Shown: positions 46,001-57,445 of the stretch, in pieces
Layout: every line of letters begins with the position of its first letter
Numbering within the stretch: the first letter of the stretch is position 1
Assembly (NCBI RefSeq): GCF_003945595.2
Contig: NW_024104437.1
Span: 1,113,838 to 1,177,837 of the forward strand
Direction of reading: 5' to 3'
DNA: 64,000 nucleotides
Source: Pipra filicauda
Taxonomy: Eukaryota > Chordata > Aves > Passeriformes > Pipridae
Notes under the pieces: model-generated
Seen by the model: the letters and a program-made list of their open reading frames with translations, nothing else
Told to the model about the DNA's origin: nothing
The model's database searches: none
Position numbers and translations under genes: made by a program

Positions 46001-49000
46001 GTGGAAATATCACTTCTGGGTACACAGCATTATCTCCGCTGGGAAGATATTGACATCAACATACAAAAGAGGTAGTGAAAGGAGAAACATAGTCTCCTGT
46101 TGAAATACAGGCCTGCAGATGAAATATCCTCCCCTCCTAGGCTCCACCATTACAGTTCTGAATTGCTGTATCCAGAGCAGGGAGCTGCTTTCTGGTTCGT
46201 TTCCCCCACATGTATAATGCTTTGAGTACCACAGGGTATTACTGAGTTGAATTAAACTTCTGTAAATCAAGTTTCAGACTGAAAGCATGACAGTATTGCA
46301 GAAATGCAATGTGTTTTAAATATTTTCTGAAAATTTTTTGTCTTATCTGGACCGATACTCTGTCCTCCAAATTGTATAAGCTGCAGTGAAGTCAGTGATA
46401 CCAATACTAAAGTCTGTTACTGGGATCAAAAATATTTTCATAGGCAAGAGGATTACTGAGAATTCAGTATCTCTTGCTAGTTTTCAATCCAGGCTTGTAG
46501 AGACCAAAATATCTGTTAGATCTATATTGAGTAGGGTCATCTATAATAATTATGTATTTGTGATATCTATACAATATTTATCTGTCTCAGCCTTTTTTCC
46601 CCTTCTTTCATCAACTGCTAAGGTCTCAAAAATTTTACCACAAAATGTCAGCTTGTACACCCTGACAAAATCACTTCAATCATTGAAATTCCACTTCTTT
46701 TACAGCTACCTCCAGCATGACTTTGAAATCAAACTAAGAGATTACACTGTTAGTGTATTCTTTGGTCTGATTGTGCAATTTTTGGTACCAAATAACAAAG
46801 TTTTGGGAAAATCAAGTTATTTTTAAACTACTCAGTTTTTGTTGTCCTGTTTCATCTACACAGCTGACTACTCACTATCTCCCTACTTGCCCAACTATTA
46901 ATTTCCAAGACATTGTAATTCTGTCTATATTGCAGAATATCATCACTAGGATTACAAAAAGATGGCAACAAGATATCTCCACTAAATAATGGTCTAGGGA
47001 AAAACAGAGTCACAAACACCAGTTATTCTGCCACATCTCTTTGTTGTGAATGTAACCTTTCATTTTGTCTAAGATTGCTTGGAAATTGAAACCACGTTTT
47101 GTTTTATCTGAAATAAATGTTATCTAATAAACTGCATGTGAGTTTGAACCAAGAAACCCCATTTATTCTAATTTAATAGTTAGACAGCCACATTACTAGG
47201 TGATTACTAGCTAGTGACTCATTTAATATACCATGCACAACTTCATTGTGGAATCATATGTGCCAGACCTCTTTTTCTCTAAGGACAGCAAGTATGAGCA
47301 CAACAGTATCGCTCATATTGAATGGAACAGCATGATAATGCAAACATTAAGAGATCTAAGAACTGTGATATAAAGGAAATGCAGTGAAAATTTATCCCTT
47401 TGAAGAATGGGAAAGTGAGGGAGTAGCCAGACAAACTTCAAGAGTGTTTCTTCCCATGCAGTGATGCCCAAGCCAGTTGTGAAGTCTTAGGGGGATAGGA
47501 AATTCGAACAGATTATGTCGGGATATTGCTAATGTCTTTGTTTTAATCAGGTTTTAAAAATCAGAATAATAAAGGATAATATAGGCATAATTGAAGACAG
47601 ACTAGATTCTCTCCTAAGATGTTTTCTAATCTTACATTTCTATAATTGTGAACTACAGCTTACTTTAAACTCACCTTTCCTTGTCTATAAGACCATTCCT
47701 TAAATTTTCTATTTTATTTTCTAGGAATTTTACTCGGTTTCCAGCTTCCCTTGCTTTCCACTGAGCACCACGCACCAATTGTATACATTTATCCCTTTCA
47801 ATTTGGATAAAATCACACATTTTAGCAAATCCTTGGAGTCTGAAGAAACGACACATGTAAAAAAATAATTATTAGAATTTTATGCATACATTACTTGGAT
47901 AATGTCTTTGATGTATTGTTATTATTTTCTTACTGGTTTTGGATATCTCTTCTCCTCTTTTTATAGACTTTTAATTCAACATTCCTTCTTTTTAATTCTT
48001 TAATAAGACTTTGGAGTTGGATCTGAAATTTAAGTAGAATTTAGTGAGCAGCTCACTTTAGATATATCAAAGAAACGTCTTCAAAGAAATTACTTAGAAC
48101 AGCTCTTAGATGAGGAAAAGACAGTGAAAGGAGATAATTATAGGAACTTTTTCTAATGATGATGAAATATTTTTATTAAAATGACATCAAAGAGCACCAT
48201 TTTCCCATCTATATTAAGCTGACAGTGACTGTTACTAATGTAGATAACTTGATGCTGCATCTTAAATACTTGGTCCCCTGAATGTGGAGTTCCGCTGTTT
48301 CTACTAAGCAGCCTCTCAATTCCATCACTGTATCATTATTTGGCATATGCATTACAGAATTGTATGTTTACAAATAAAATTTCTTTTTTACTCAATCCTA
48401 ACTTTTAAGTAATCACTGACGATTGAGCAGAATGGTACATGTGCATTCTGTTAAGGCTCTGGACCTTTTGATTTCAGTTGTGTTCAGTCCTCAATAGCCT
48501 GGGCCATTAACATTCAATGGATAGGCCTTTTCTCCCCTCCCACTTACCAGTGGAGGAGATTGGTATTAGGGAAAGCTGGTGGGTGATGGGTTGCAGCTTT
48601 GGGCACGTCTGTGTGTTCCTGAATTTGTATTGTTTTATTTTTTTTTTTTAATCTGTTTATAGACTGATTTTTATTGAAGGTACAAAACCTGACATGTTTG
48701 TTTATTCTATTTTTATAGGCAGTCAAAGATTCCCAAGGTGCTAGAAGGGTGGCTTAACTAATTTATCTGAGCACAGACATACATTTTGGAACATAAATAG
48801 TTGGTTCCCATATAGCAATTCCGTATTTAGTAAATAGTGTGTGACATCACACCACACACATGATATTATAATAAAAACAAATTAATAAAAATGCAGGCAG
48901 CAAACACAATGACTAATCATAGGAAAACTTTTCTTTCCCTTTGCTTTCTCTAAGTCAATATAATTAGTTATGCCTTGAAATTTAACAGGAAAATAAAGAT

Positions 49001-52000
49001 TTCTGCCTCTCCTTGGAATGAGTAGTGTTCTGTTTTTCTCCTGATGTCCGTACATTTGTAAAATAAAACATGCAGTTGTACTTCTGAGAATCTTGGGTGA
49101 GGTTATCTGCTTTTCTGCCTCTTTCTTTCAAATTGTTCATTTTATTCTATAATTGAATAATTATAGAATAATTCTCATTGAAAGAAAATGTTTTTTCAAT
49201 TACCTTGTTTCAATTGTGGAGTGATATTTTAATAAACTGCAGCACTGCACCACGAACTGCCAATGAAACACCACAGTATTGTGTGAGCTTCCTGTGTTCT
49301 GATGGAATTTCAAAGCTAGAGTGGGAAATAAAAATAATGCTCCCCTCACTAGTAATTTAATTTCTCCCTATTTCAGTCTTTACTTTTGAGAAGTTTTCCA
49401 AATATATAATTTTTTACCTTGGCTTTCTGAACATCCCTGGATTTCAGTTGCCTCTCATCAGCTCTGAGACAAGTCAGATGTATAAGTTTGGATAACTCAG
49501 TTCTGCGTTTTTCCTGCTCTTTGAAAAGCAAGCGTTCTTTAGCAATGCATTCTTCTAACATGTGGGCATCCATATCTGAGATCATTGCCTAGAGAAAATT
49601 AAATTTAATTCCTTATGCATCAATGCAGCAGTGTTGGCAAACCCAAAGTTGAAAATACTTTGGGCTTATCTGCAAAGTAAAAAAATATACAAAGTACATG
49701 GATTTAAAAACATAAATATTTTTTAAATTTTTTTTTTAAATTACAAACAAATGGTCTTTAAAATTGAACAAATACTATGCCATTTTCTCATCAGAAAGCT
49801 GCAGCTAGAAACTCCCATTATTTTTTCTTCAAGCAGTTCCTTTAATCTCATGTTAGAAAACCGTTACAGTGAAAAAATGTGAGAAAGCAGAACTCAGCAC
49901 CTGTTCAGCCAAACGTCTCTTGATCACTTCAATTTCCTCCTGCACTTCTCGTCGTCTTTCTAATAATGCTTCATTATTTCTTGCCTTAGTTTCCACCTAG
50001 AAAAATAAATCAAGCTCACTGAATGATGCAAACAAAAAATGAGGAAAATGTAAACTGCAGAGACTCTATTTGTAGTTACTCAAATTAAGAAATTAATTTT
50101 CTTTCTTATTACAATAGGTAGTCCAAGAGTGCTTCATTGAGTATAGTTCATCAGCAACTTCTCAAAGTTTCTCAAATTTTCCTTTTAAGATCTATGAACA
50201 CTAAACTTCGCAAAGCCCAGTTTAAGGAATGAATTTAGAAGGCTTATGTTTTTCAGCAACTAAACTGTCATTAAAAAAAACAATAATCACAAAAAGAGAC
50301 TATGTAAAAATGTCACCTTTTAAATTCATGAAGGATTTTCAGAATGAAATTCCGACCTTACTGAAGGAAAAAAATAGATCTACCACTGACTTTAGTACAG
50401 TCAGTATTTCACATCTATGTAGATTGGATATCATATTTTTTCTTTTCATTATTAAAGTGGGATTTTCCTTAGGCTCTAGAAAGTCAAAACTAACAACACA
50501 AATATTTATGTACTATTTTTTCATAAACATTATGGGAAAATTTCTTTATTCAATCAGATATTAAAATTATGTGAAGGAATAAGTTAGAAACTACCTCTCA
50601 CTAAAATATATCTGAACAATCTCACTACAACTACTTGCACGATATAACTCATAAGACAAAAGGTTGTATTGACCTCACTGTGACTAAATTCACTTAAAAA
50701 TTCTTTATGGTTATAAGCAAGTAAGAAATAAAGGCAGCATATGCAGGCATATGCTACCTATCTAATTGATGGGGACAAACTTTTTAGCAGGGCCTGTTGT
50801 GATAGGACAAGGGCTAATAGTTTTAAAGTAAAAGAGGGTTGGTTTAGATTAGACACAAGGAAGAAAGAAGTTTTGTACAATGAGGGTGGTGAAACACTGG
50901 CACAGGTTGTCCTGAGAGGTGGCAGATGCCTCATCCCTGGAAACATTCGAGGCCAGATTGGACTGATCTCAGAGCAACCTGATCTAGATGAAGGTGTCCC
51001 TGCTTATTGCAGGGGTTTGAAATAAATGACCTTTAAAGATCCCTTCCAACCCAAATTATTCTATGATTCTGTGATTCTAATTGCAAGTCTGTAATTCATA
51101 TGGGTGGGAAAGAAATCACATTTAACAACACATCTGGAAGATTTTCAAAGATATCTTCCTCAGATCTCAACCAGATGTTAGAGATCAGAACACTATAAAT
51201 CAATACTGATTAGTAGATGTTTTGCATTTGTGATTTTAACTTCTGTGATAACACTGTAAAATTAAACATTCATTTGCATTAAGTGAAAGAGAAACAAGAG
51301 CACAGTAAAGGTCAAACTGTGGAGTTAATTTGGTTGCAGCTGCCAGCTCAGAGATTTGATTTGACTTAAGTTTACTAAAAGGTCAATAAAACTTGTTCTA
51401 AGAAAGTGATTTTCACTCTTGTTGTGGGAGCTTTTCTTTGAAGCCTATATTAGTTACCACTTCTGCTGCGTTAAAGTTAAAAGCTCATATAAACATCTTT
51501 AATCCATTAAGGACTTTTGTTCACATAAGACACGGCTAAATTTAGGCACTTCTGGCTGTCTCTGCATTGGCCTGACTGAAGGAAAGGCACGCATGGAGAG
51601 GAGCAGCAGTTCTGCTCCAGGCTGGTGACGGCCGGAGCTGCAGTTCTCTTTCACACAGAACATCGGCGTTTAGCAATAGCTGACCTTTCACAACTTACTA
51701 AGAAGAAAAACACATTTGAAGGAAGTGTTCCTGTAATTTCCTTGTTCTAAAAACCAGTCATTTTGCACTTAGCTTATGATTCAAAATAAGAGAAATTTGG
51801 GGAAGCCCGCTGCCATACTGCTGCTTCTGCAACCACATATTTAAACTAGCGACCGATTCTTGTGATTTTTTTCACTTGGAATCACAATGAATAAATGTGA
51901 ATCTGGGGGTTTAAGTAGTTAAAGGAATTTTATCTACTTAAAATATTTTTTTTAACTTTTACTAGGTGTGCTCCCAAGTCTTACACATTAAAATTGCCTC

Positions 52001-55000
52001 TACATAACAAAAACCAAACAGGATCAGGGTTGACACTTGCCTCTCCCATACTGCAGTACTGCCTTTGAACTGACTGCTGCAGAGGAGCCATGATTTCACA
52101 TTTGCTCTTCTAAAAGAGCTGGGAAAGGAATCAGAGAAAACACCAAGAATGGGAGGATGGGCTAAAGCAACTATATTGCTGTGGCCTGTTTGCAGTAGGG
52201 CAGCATCCTGCAACTTGAGTAAAATACTGATTAGAATTCCACTTTTGTCTCTCCTGCCATTCCCTTTCCTCTACTCCTCGTGATGATGGTACTTGTAAGA
52301 TACATAAAATGTTCTTGTCCTTTCAGTGTGAAGGAACTGGGCTGGGATGGATTTCAATCTCACCCCAGACTGTGAACTCTAATCACAGTTGTCGGTGAGT
52401 TACAGAATTTGATTTTAGCATTACATGTGGTTTAGCATTACAATTGTGGTTCTCCCTCCAGGAATATTTCTTCAATAGGAGCACAAGAAAAAATGCCATC
52501 TCCTAGATTCTCTAAGATGATTCTCTTAGCTAAGCTTTAAGATCAAAGTCTGGAATGTGAGTCAGCCCTATAAACATTATTTCAGGGAATTCAATCCAAA
52601 ATTTTGTTGTGTAGTTATAGAGCTTTCCTCCCTCCTCGCAGGTAAACTTATATTACTAGGTGAATACAAGTGAATTCAGGAGGAATTTCAAGAGAGATAA
52701 AAAGATATTGTTTAACAATATTAAATATTATCAAGTAATATTAATGTTATTTAAATAGAAAAGCTAAGTATGTATGACTTTTGATATGAGATAGCTATGT
52801 TTTAAAACTTTATAGTGAAGTGATGTAAGTAAGACTCTTTTCTGCCCTGAATTGCTTAGATGGACCAAGAAAAATTTCAAAGATAGTGTCAAAGTAGGAA
52901 ACATCAAGTCCCATGAAAAATATTCACCTAAATAAACAAGATTAATTTTGTAACACTGACTTACAATTCAGACTAAGCAAGAGCAAGTATAGGAGAAAAA
53001 AGAAAGAAAGAATAGAAGAACCAGTGATGAGAGAAAGAGAATATTAAAAATTTATAGGCATAGTAAATTTTTAAGAAAGAACTGGAAGCAGAAAAGAAAG
53101 AAAATGCTTTGAATACACAAACAGAGTGAGACTTTCCTTTAAAATCACCATTGTCAAAAGCTTAGGTAAAACAGAAAAGAGCAAAGAAATATTGAAAGCG
53201 GAATGAGTGAAATACTAATGCAAGGAGGAAATGAGGAAGTTGAAATAAGTCTTCTCCCCTTCCTTCTTCTAGGACTGTCAAGAGATTTGAGGACTGTCAT
53301 GAAAGATTTCGTACAAGAAAAATTAGAATCTTTATGATCAATGCATTCATACAGACCTCTGATTTGAGTCTTTTATGCTGTGCCTTATCTCGTTCCACAG
53401 ATTCATAAATCACACCCAGTTGTACTTCCAACACTTTTAAATTTTTCAGTTCTCTCTCCTTCTGTGTTTGTTTTTGAGTGAGAATATCACGTTGGTTTTT
53501 GTTCTCTAAGATACATTTATTTAAATTGTTTTCCAGAATTTCTCTATGGAGATAGACACAAAATTTTAGCAACTTCACCAAGACATATATGTAAATAGGC
53601 ATGGCCATTTTAATGGGTTTTGAGTACCTCATTATTATGGTGGAGCAGCAAGATAAACTCACAAACTACTGACAAAAATTCCCTAAAAAGGTAGCATTTT
53701 TATAAATGTAATCAATTCCAATATTACTCCTAATTATGTCAATGGGGTCTCATAGTCTGTTCTAAATATGCTAAAAAATCCAGGGAAACTAGCACATATA
53801 AGAAGACAGTTTTTAGTATGAGGTAATATTTCAATGTAAAGAGGCACAGGCTTTTAATACAAAACTTTAAAGGCAAAAGCATTGTTACTGAGCATACGGC
53901 CATGATTACAACTATACATGTCCCTCTGCAAAGAAGGAATAATTTGAAGCTTGCCATCAACCTAATAGTTTATTTTACTTTACCAAGTATATATAAGCTC
54001 ATAATTCAAGGGAATATTAAAGAGATGAGTAACCAATCCCCACTGAAATTCAGGAGTTCATGAGTGCAGACATCTATGTTCCTCATTTGAAAATGAAAAT
54101 ACTGACATACTCTTTTCTTCTTCAGTTTACTTTCAGTGGGTTGCACAGGAAAGAAAATATCTGTACTGAAGAGAGAAACCTTCTACAATATTGCCCTTTT
54201 CAGGGCAAAATCCAGTTTCAGTCTCCCAGGATTTTATCAAATGCTTATGCTTTTGGATGTTTTTCTTCAAGCCAGATTCCAGATTCCAAATTTTTACATA
54301 AATGTTTCTGAAGTTAAAACCAAACCTGATCATTTCCAGTCTGCACTGGTTGCAGCCTAAAATTTGAAAACAGAAGCAATACAGCAGAAGAAAGAAACAG
54401 ACTTTTGAGAACAGGGAATTGTTCACTCATACTACATGGCTTATGTCTCTAACCTGTCTGATAGGATTGCTAATTCCTTCTCTGTGTTAATTTCTAGTAA
54501 TTTTGTCAAACTAATGCGTTCTCGTTCTTTGCTTTCTAGCAAAACTTGGTTGCTATCCAATTCCTTCTTTACATCTTCTCTTTCTTGTAAAATCTCTTCA
54601 GTCCTTTTTTCAATGGCTTTCAGGGTTCTATTCAACTCTCCTATTTCATCATTAAGGGCTTCATTCTTCTTCTCTGCATCGCTGTGGATGTATTTTAACA
54701 AAGCAGTAGGGGTTAATTTTTCTACATGCATATTTAAATGGCAAAATGTAATTGGACACACAGAATAATTTCACCTAACAATATAGGCCATATGTTTGAA
54801 AGCAGACTACACACAGTGAAAAGCTTCAAATTGCAGTACAGTTCAACAATAAAATTGCAGTTAGGCATGGGACTAATTGAGAGTTTAGCACCATTACAGT
54901 GTTAAAAAGAGTTCTAGCAAACTGATTTCTGGTAACATTACTAGGTACATAGGTGTGACGCTTCTAAATATTATCCCTAAGACTGGGAACTCTGGTTAGC

Positions 55001-57445
55001 TCATTCTGTGATGTGAGTATAAAGTACAAAGATTCATTTAAGTACTTCATTAATAGCAATCTACACAATGTAGGTTTTAAAAATTGCTTCTCTGTAACAC
55101 TATAGGGAAAACTTAGATTTATGATGGCAGAGTTACATTATGCAGAATAGTGAGGAAAACGTAGAAGAAAACCATCATACAAGTTTGAAATTTAACATAA
55201 TAAACATAGCAGCTTCTGTATTAAAAATAGGGACTGGAAGCAGGAGACACAAAAACTTCAGTGCACGAACAGGGTACAAACTCCATCATTCATCTGGATG
55301 GCAACTGGACCTTTGGGATCTGTGAGTGACCAGGATGAAACTGCACAGTGCTAATTAGGTTTCACACTTACAGAAAATAGCACATGCCATGCTTCAGGGG
55401 AGAAAAACCCCAGCTCCACAAGGGAGAGAAAGAAAAGGCTGGCTACTGGCTTACATTTTCCCTATTGAAGTATTAGAGACCACAGTTTATGTCAGGAGCT
55501 TACAGCAAAGCACTTGTGACTCAACAACTGGTACAGAAGTATCAAGGGAGAATGATCATGTAGCTCAGGCCAGACTGTCAGCTGTGGAAGCTGCTGGTTT
55601 CACTGAGCCCAGCAGAGATTGGCTAATACACAGTCCCTAAGCACTAGAAACTGAAAAAAAAGCCTAATTGTGAGATTACACGGTAACATTATTTTCCACT
55701 AAACTTCTACTAAGTGTCATATATGGTAATGCAGTACAGTACGATGGTTAAGCAAATTTTGACCAAGCTTTGCTCCAAGTCTTTCTTTGTTGTACTTAAA
55801 TTTACCATGTTTCACTCCATATACTATATTTTTCAGTACAGTGCATGGATTTTAGGTGAATAATAGATGCCTTGTTAAATGTTGATCCTAATTTTAATCA
55901 ACAATTATCCTCAATCATCTCTATAACAAATGGATTGGAAGAAGTCATACATATATATTTATGTATATGGAATTATCTATTAAAAACATACTTTTTTTTC
56001 CGATATATCTTCTCAGTTTCTTTTGCAAGTTGTTTTGGAACACCAAGGATCTTAACTAGCTCACTCTAGTGACAAAACAGAAAGGTTTGATTAATAGCCT
56101 CAAAAACTGATGAGTTTTCATAGCAGTAATATTCACTTAGAACTGCTGTGAACATGGGTAGGAAACGTGTTTTTTAATTACTTGTGTTTGTCCCAGGGAA
56201 TTGTAGCTGCTACTTTTGAAAATAAAAATTGATATTTACAATTTCATTATATCTGCAAGATAAAAATCATGCTTGAATATTATTAATACATTTTTTAATG
56301 TTATTTATCCATGGAAAGGAAAGTAGCAAACCCAGGAATGTTTAATCATATATCTGTATTAACTTTAGTCTGAGCAACCTACAGTAACACAGTATAGCAA
56401 AAATGTCTTTATAGAAACTATTTTTTAATCAAAACCATGACTATTATTATTTCCTAAAGGAGTAATAAGGATATGGCACAGCAGCGTGTTTCATGCCTAT
56501 TGAAAAATGATCTTATATATAATGTAATGCCATATATAATGGATTTGGAATGACAAACAACATCAAGAACATTCACTATTGGACAAAATATGTATCATAT
56601 ACACATCCATGCACACACAGAGATAAACATAGGCACAATTAATTTTGTGTTACTTTTAAATTAGTCTGCATGTCCAGAAGCTTTTCTGTTTCTTCCTCAT
56701 CTACTAATATCAGCTTTTGTTTGGATGAAACAGCTTCTTCTATTGCATCAATTTCTGCTTTCCTCTCATCTACTTCTTTGCAGAGCTCATCACAATTTTC
56801 TTTCAGCTGTTTAATTTTCTCATCGTCTTTCTTTAAAAATGAAGTAAAAGATCAGATTAATTTTATTTTCCTTTTTACATTTTACATGCTTGAGATAATA
56901 CAGAATCACCAACACTGAACGATGACAACATTTTTTGCGTGAAGGTATGGAATATATTTTTCTTTACCAGATGTGTGTTTCTTCTGTCAATAACCATCAG
57001 AATATTATTTCCAACAAAACCACATATATTCATCAGGATTTATGACTGCAAATGTATTTTTCATGCTCACATCCTAGAATCAAAAACCTGCAGCTATCTT
57101 TACATGCAGTATCCATTTGCTGAATACAGAAAAACATTTTCTTAGTAAACAAAAAAATCCAGACCTTTTCTGAATCAGTTATTTATTGCTTGCCCTGAAG
57201 TTATCAAAACTGAATTATATAATATATCCTCTCCTACAAAATCTACTTCTTTTAAAATCTATTTTTCTCTGTATTCCATATTTTAAATAAACTCTAGAGA
57301 GACACATCATGAAAATATTTTCACTATTATTTTTATACATTAGCTGACAGAATATAAAACATTGTTTTTCTCATGTTTTGTACTTACCTTTTTTTCTGAA
57401 ATTTTTTCATATTCATTTTCCAGAAGCCTTTTTTCTTCTTGCAAA
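33807..57445 (-). CDS. CCDC146: CCDC146, coiled-coil domain protein 146 (3' part of the gene, 15 coding exons)
   Basis: Spliced gene on the - strand. Coding exons in transcript order: 57388-57445, 56654-56830, 55992-56065, 54454-54681, 53357-53543, 49901-49996, 49418-49588, 47934-48022, 47675-47839, 45117-45335, 44272-44500, 38206-38334, 36603-36740, 35000-35248, 33807-34025. They total 2428 nt, about 808 residues and a TGA, and match roughly residue 150 to the end of the 955-residue human protein. Nearly the whole product is Lys/Glu/Gln/Leu-rich heptad coiled coil, for example [12 protein letters not shown] and LERLQIQ. The non-coil C-terminal tail keeps the block [14 protein letters not shown] (human P-K-P-Y-G-A-L-A-P-F-K-P-S-E). 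Family knowledge: CCDC146 is a centriole- and microtubule-associated protein needed for sperm flagellum formation; human loss causes multiple flagellar abnormalities. It converges on GSAP as in mammals. The 5' exons lie right of the window. No frameshift or stop was seen. A few donors are weak (GTCTGT, GTGCTG, GTTGGT). Confidence 0.95.
35000..35248 (-). CDS. CCDC146: CCDC146 exon 14 of 15 in window
   Basis: 249 nt, phase 0, acceptor ATTTCAG, donor GTAAGT. It contains [20 protein letters not shown] and [19 protein letters not shown]. It matches human GLPLNKEIEKEWLKVLRDE. Confidence 0.95.
36603..36740 (-). CDS. CCDC146: CCDC146 exon 13 of 15 in window
   Basis: 138 nt, phase 0, acceptor GCTGCAG, donor GTAAGG. 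It encodes [20 protein letters not shown] through [10 protein letters not shown]. It matches human LELQLAKKEEKLLEKDFIYE...KQDTLLLAKK. Confidence 0.95.
38206..38334 (-). CDS. CCDC146: CCDC146 exon 12 of 15 in window
   Basis: 129 nt, phase 0, acceptor TTCTTAG, donor GTAACA. It encodes [20 protein letters not shown] and ends LLKKTEQ. It matches human FSQCTDRIKDLEKQF. Confidence 0.92.
40860..41040 (+). mobile_element. Probable ancient CR1/L3-like LINE fragment
   Basis: The order of short blocks (AAAGATCCAGGCTAAAGGTC, then AGGAAGAACTGGGATAACTTG, then AGGTTTCCCAGTGGTGG) follows the 3' coding end of CR1/L3 elements: retained-tail motif, trp/asn-gly-leu-pro segment and following sequence. It is heavily diverged, and the call rests on pattern resemblance only. 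Confidence 0.4.
41441..41876. repeat. Direct duplication, two copies of about 105 bp (41441-41545 and 41772-41876)
   Basis: Both copies run from CTGTAAATATTTCT through CCTAGTCCATGTTACTAGCA to a GATCTG/GGTCTG-TTGCTT end, about 80 percent identical by eye, with a spacing of 331 bp. They lie in a CCDC146 intron just before an antisense CR1. The shared core of at least 22 bases is identical. The source family was not recognised. Confidence 0.8.
41991..42340 (-). mobile_element. CR1 LINE 3' fragment, antisense to window
   Basis: It starts AGAATCACAGAATCAC and continues TTAGGTTGGAAAAACCTCTG, the reverse complement of a CR1 3' end. The - strand translation gives the C-terminus of the CR1 polymerase ([19 protein letters not shown]), broken by frameshifts. 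It is a 5'-truncated insertion in a CCDC146 intron and is not coding today. Confidence 0.92.
44272..44500 (-). CDS. CCDC146: CCDC146 exon 11 of 15 in window
   Basis: 229 nt, acceptor ATTTCAG, donor GTTGGT. It encodes (S)[19 protein letters not shown] and ends [11 protein letters not shown]. It matches human GVQLIEREEEICIFYEKIN...DLAVLQIQ. Confidence 0.95.
45117..45335 (-). CDS. CCDC146: CCDC146 exon 10 of 15 in window
   Basis: 219 nt, donor GTACAT. The acceptor TTAAAG has a weak pyrimidine tract, but it is the only one that fits phase and homology. It encodes (R)[18 protein letters not shown] and later [10 protein letters not shown]. It matches human RKLQNSMLKH...YEKAVQHRNE. Confidence 0.9.
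45336..47674 (-). other. CCDC146: CCDC146 intron, 2.3 kb
   Basis: Contains an AT-rich 146-codon + strand frame at 46386-46826 with no recognisable similarity; I regard it as chance. No repeat was identified. Confidence 0.6.
47675..47839 (-). CDS. CCDC146: CCDC146 exon 9 of 15 in window
   Basis: 165 nt, acceptor TTCTTCAG, donor GTGAGT. It encodes [20 protein letters not shown] through LRNGLIDKE. It matches human LREFAKLYDTIRNERNKFVN...LRNSAVSQER. Confidence 0.94.
47934..48022 (-). CDS. CCDC146: CCDC146 exon 8 of 15 in window
   Basis: Eighty-nine nt, acceptor ATTTCAG, donor GTAAGA. It encodes [20 protein letters not shown] then KKRRRDIQN and two bases of a Gln codon. It matches human IVKEMKAKDLEIRIHKKKK. 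Confidence 0.9.
48023..49417 (-). other. CCDC146: CCDC146 intron, 1.4 kb
   Basis: Contains the perfect inverted repeat at 49145-49168. Otherwise no repeat, RNA gene or extra exon was seen. Confidence 0.6.
49145..49168. repeat. Perfect 10-bp inverted repeat with 4-nt loop
   Basis: TTCTATAATT and AATTATAGAA flank GAAT. This AT-rich palindrome in a CCDC146 intron has no adjacent gene or transposon end. Confidence 0.85.
49418..49588 (-). CDS. CCDC146: CCDC146 exon 7 of 15 in window
   Basis: 171 nt, phase 0, acceptor TCTCTAG, donor GTAAAA. It encodes [20 protein letters not shown] and ends KSRDVQKAK. It matches human IISEMESKLVEQQLAEENKL...KSKDFLKAQ. Confidence 0.94.
49901..49996 (-). CDS. CCDC146: CCDC146 exon 6 of 15 in window
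   Basis: Ninety-six nt, phase 0, acceptor TTTCTAG, weak donor GTGCTG. It encodes [20 protein letters not shown] then [12 protein letters not shown]. It matches human LSERRRELHKEVEVAKRNLAQQ in register. Confidence 0.92.
49997..53356 (-). other. CCDC146: CCDC146 intron, 3.4 kb
   Basis: Holds the CR1 3' fragment at 50765-51079 and a small CpG-containing, GC-richer patch at about 51590-51680. The rest is AT-rich sequence without recognised content. Confidence 0.65.
50765..51079 (+). mobile_element. CR1 LINE 3' fragment, sense to window
   Basis: Reads GATGGGGACAAACTTTTTAG through AGGGTGGTGAAACACTGGCA, GTCCCTGCTTATTGCAGGG and CCCTTCCAACCC, ending ATTCTATGATTCTGTGATTC. These are in order the 3' part and terminal octamer repeats of a bird CR1. 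It is 5'-truncated, and antisense to CCDC146. A 94-codon open frame across it is a remnant of CR1 3' sequence and not a host gene. Confidence 0.93.
53357..53543 (-). CDS. CCDC146: CCDC146 exon 5 of 15 in window
   Basis: 187 nt, acceptor TCCATAG, non-consensus donor tail GTCTGT. It encodes (R)[19 protein letters not shown] and ends HKRLKSE. It matches human GILDLNLRNSLIDKQNYHDE...LHQRLLLE. Confidence 0.92.
54454..54681 (-). CDS. CCDC146: CCDC146 exon 4 of 15 in window
   Basis: 228 nt, acceptor ATCCACAG, donor GTTAGA. It contains [20 protein letters not shown] and [20 protein letters not shown]. It matches human LNDSLKKVENK...KEREHNQLVKLLELARENE. Confidence 0.93.
54682..55991 (-). other. CCDC146: CCDC146 intron, 1.3 kb
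   Basis: No repeat, RNA gene or extra exon recognised. Confidence 0.6.
55992..56065 (-). CDS. CCDC146: CCDC146 exon 3 of 15 in window
   Basis: Seventy-four nt, acceptor TCACTAG, donor GTATGT. It encodes [20 protein letters not shown] then YRKK. It matches human IPVQIGKEIEKITRKK. Confidence 0.9.
56654..56830 (-). CDS. CCDC146: CCDC146 exon 2 of 15 in window
   Basis: 177 nt, phase 0, acceptor TTTAAAG, donor GTAACA. It encodes [20 protein letters not shown], then a [19 protein letters not shown] segment. It matches human MEKKMKILRESTEELRKEI and SKQKQLLKEQKELEELLG. Confidence 0.93.
57388..57445 (-). CDS. CCDC146: CCDC146 exon 1 of 15 in window (internal exon of the gene)
   Basis: Fifty-eight nt, acceptor TACTGTAG, donor GTAAGT. 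It encodes [19 protein letters not shown] after one base that completes the preceding codon. It matches human LKEEKIIIVKEFEKITKPG. Confidence 0.9.

Noticed and set aside
46386..46826. 146-codon + strand frame with hydrophobic segments in a CCDC146 intron
   Set aside because: AT-rich composition explains it; there is no recognisable domain, no splice context and it is antisense to a gene.
50741..51025. 94-codon + strand frame
   Set aside because: Lies inside the CR1 3' fragment and is CR1 sequence.
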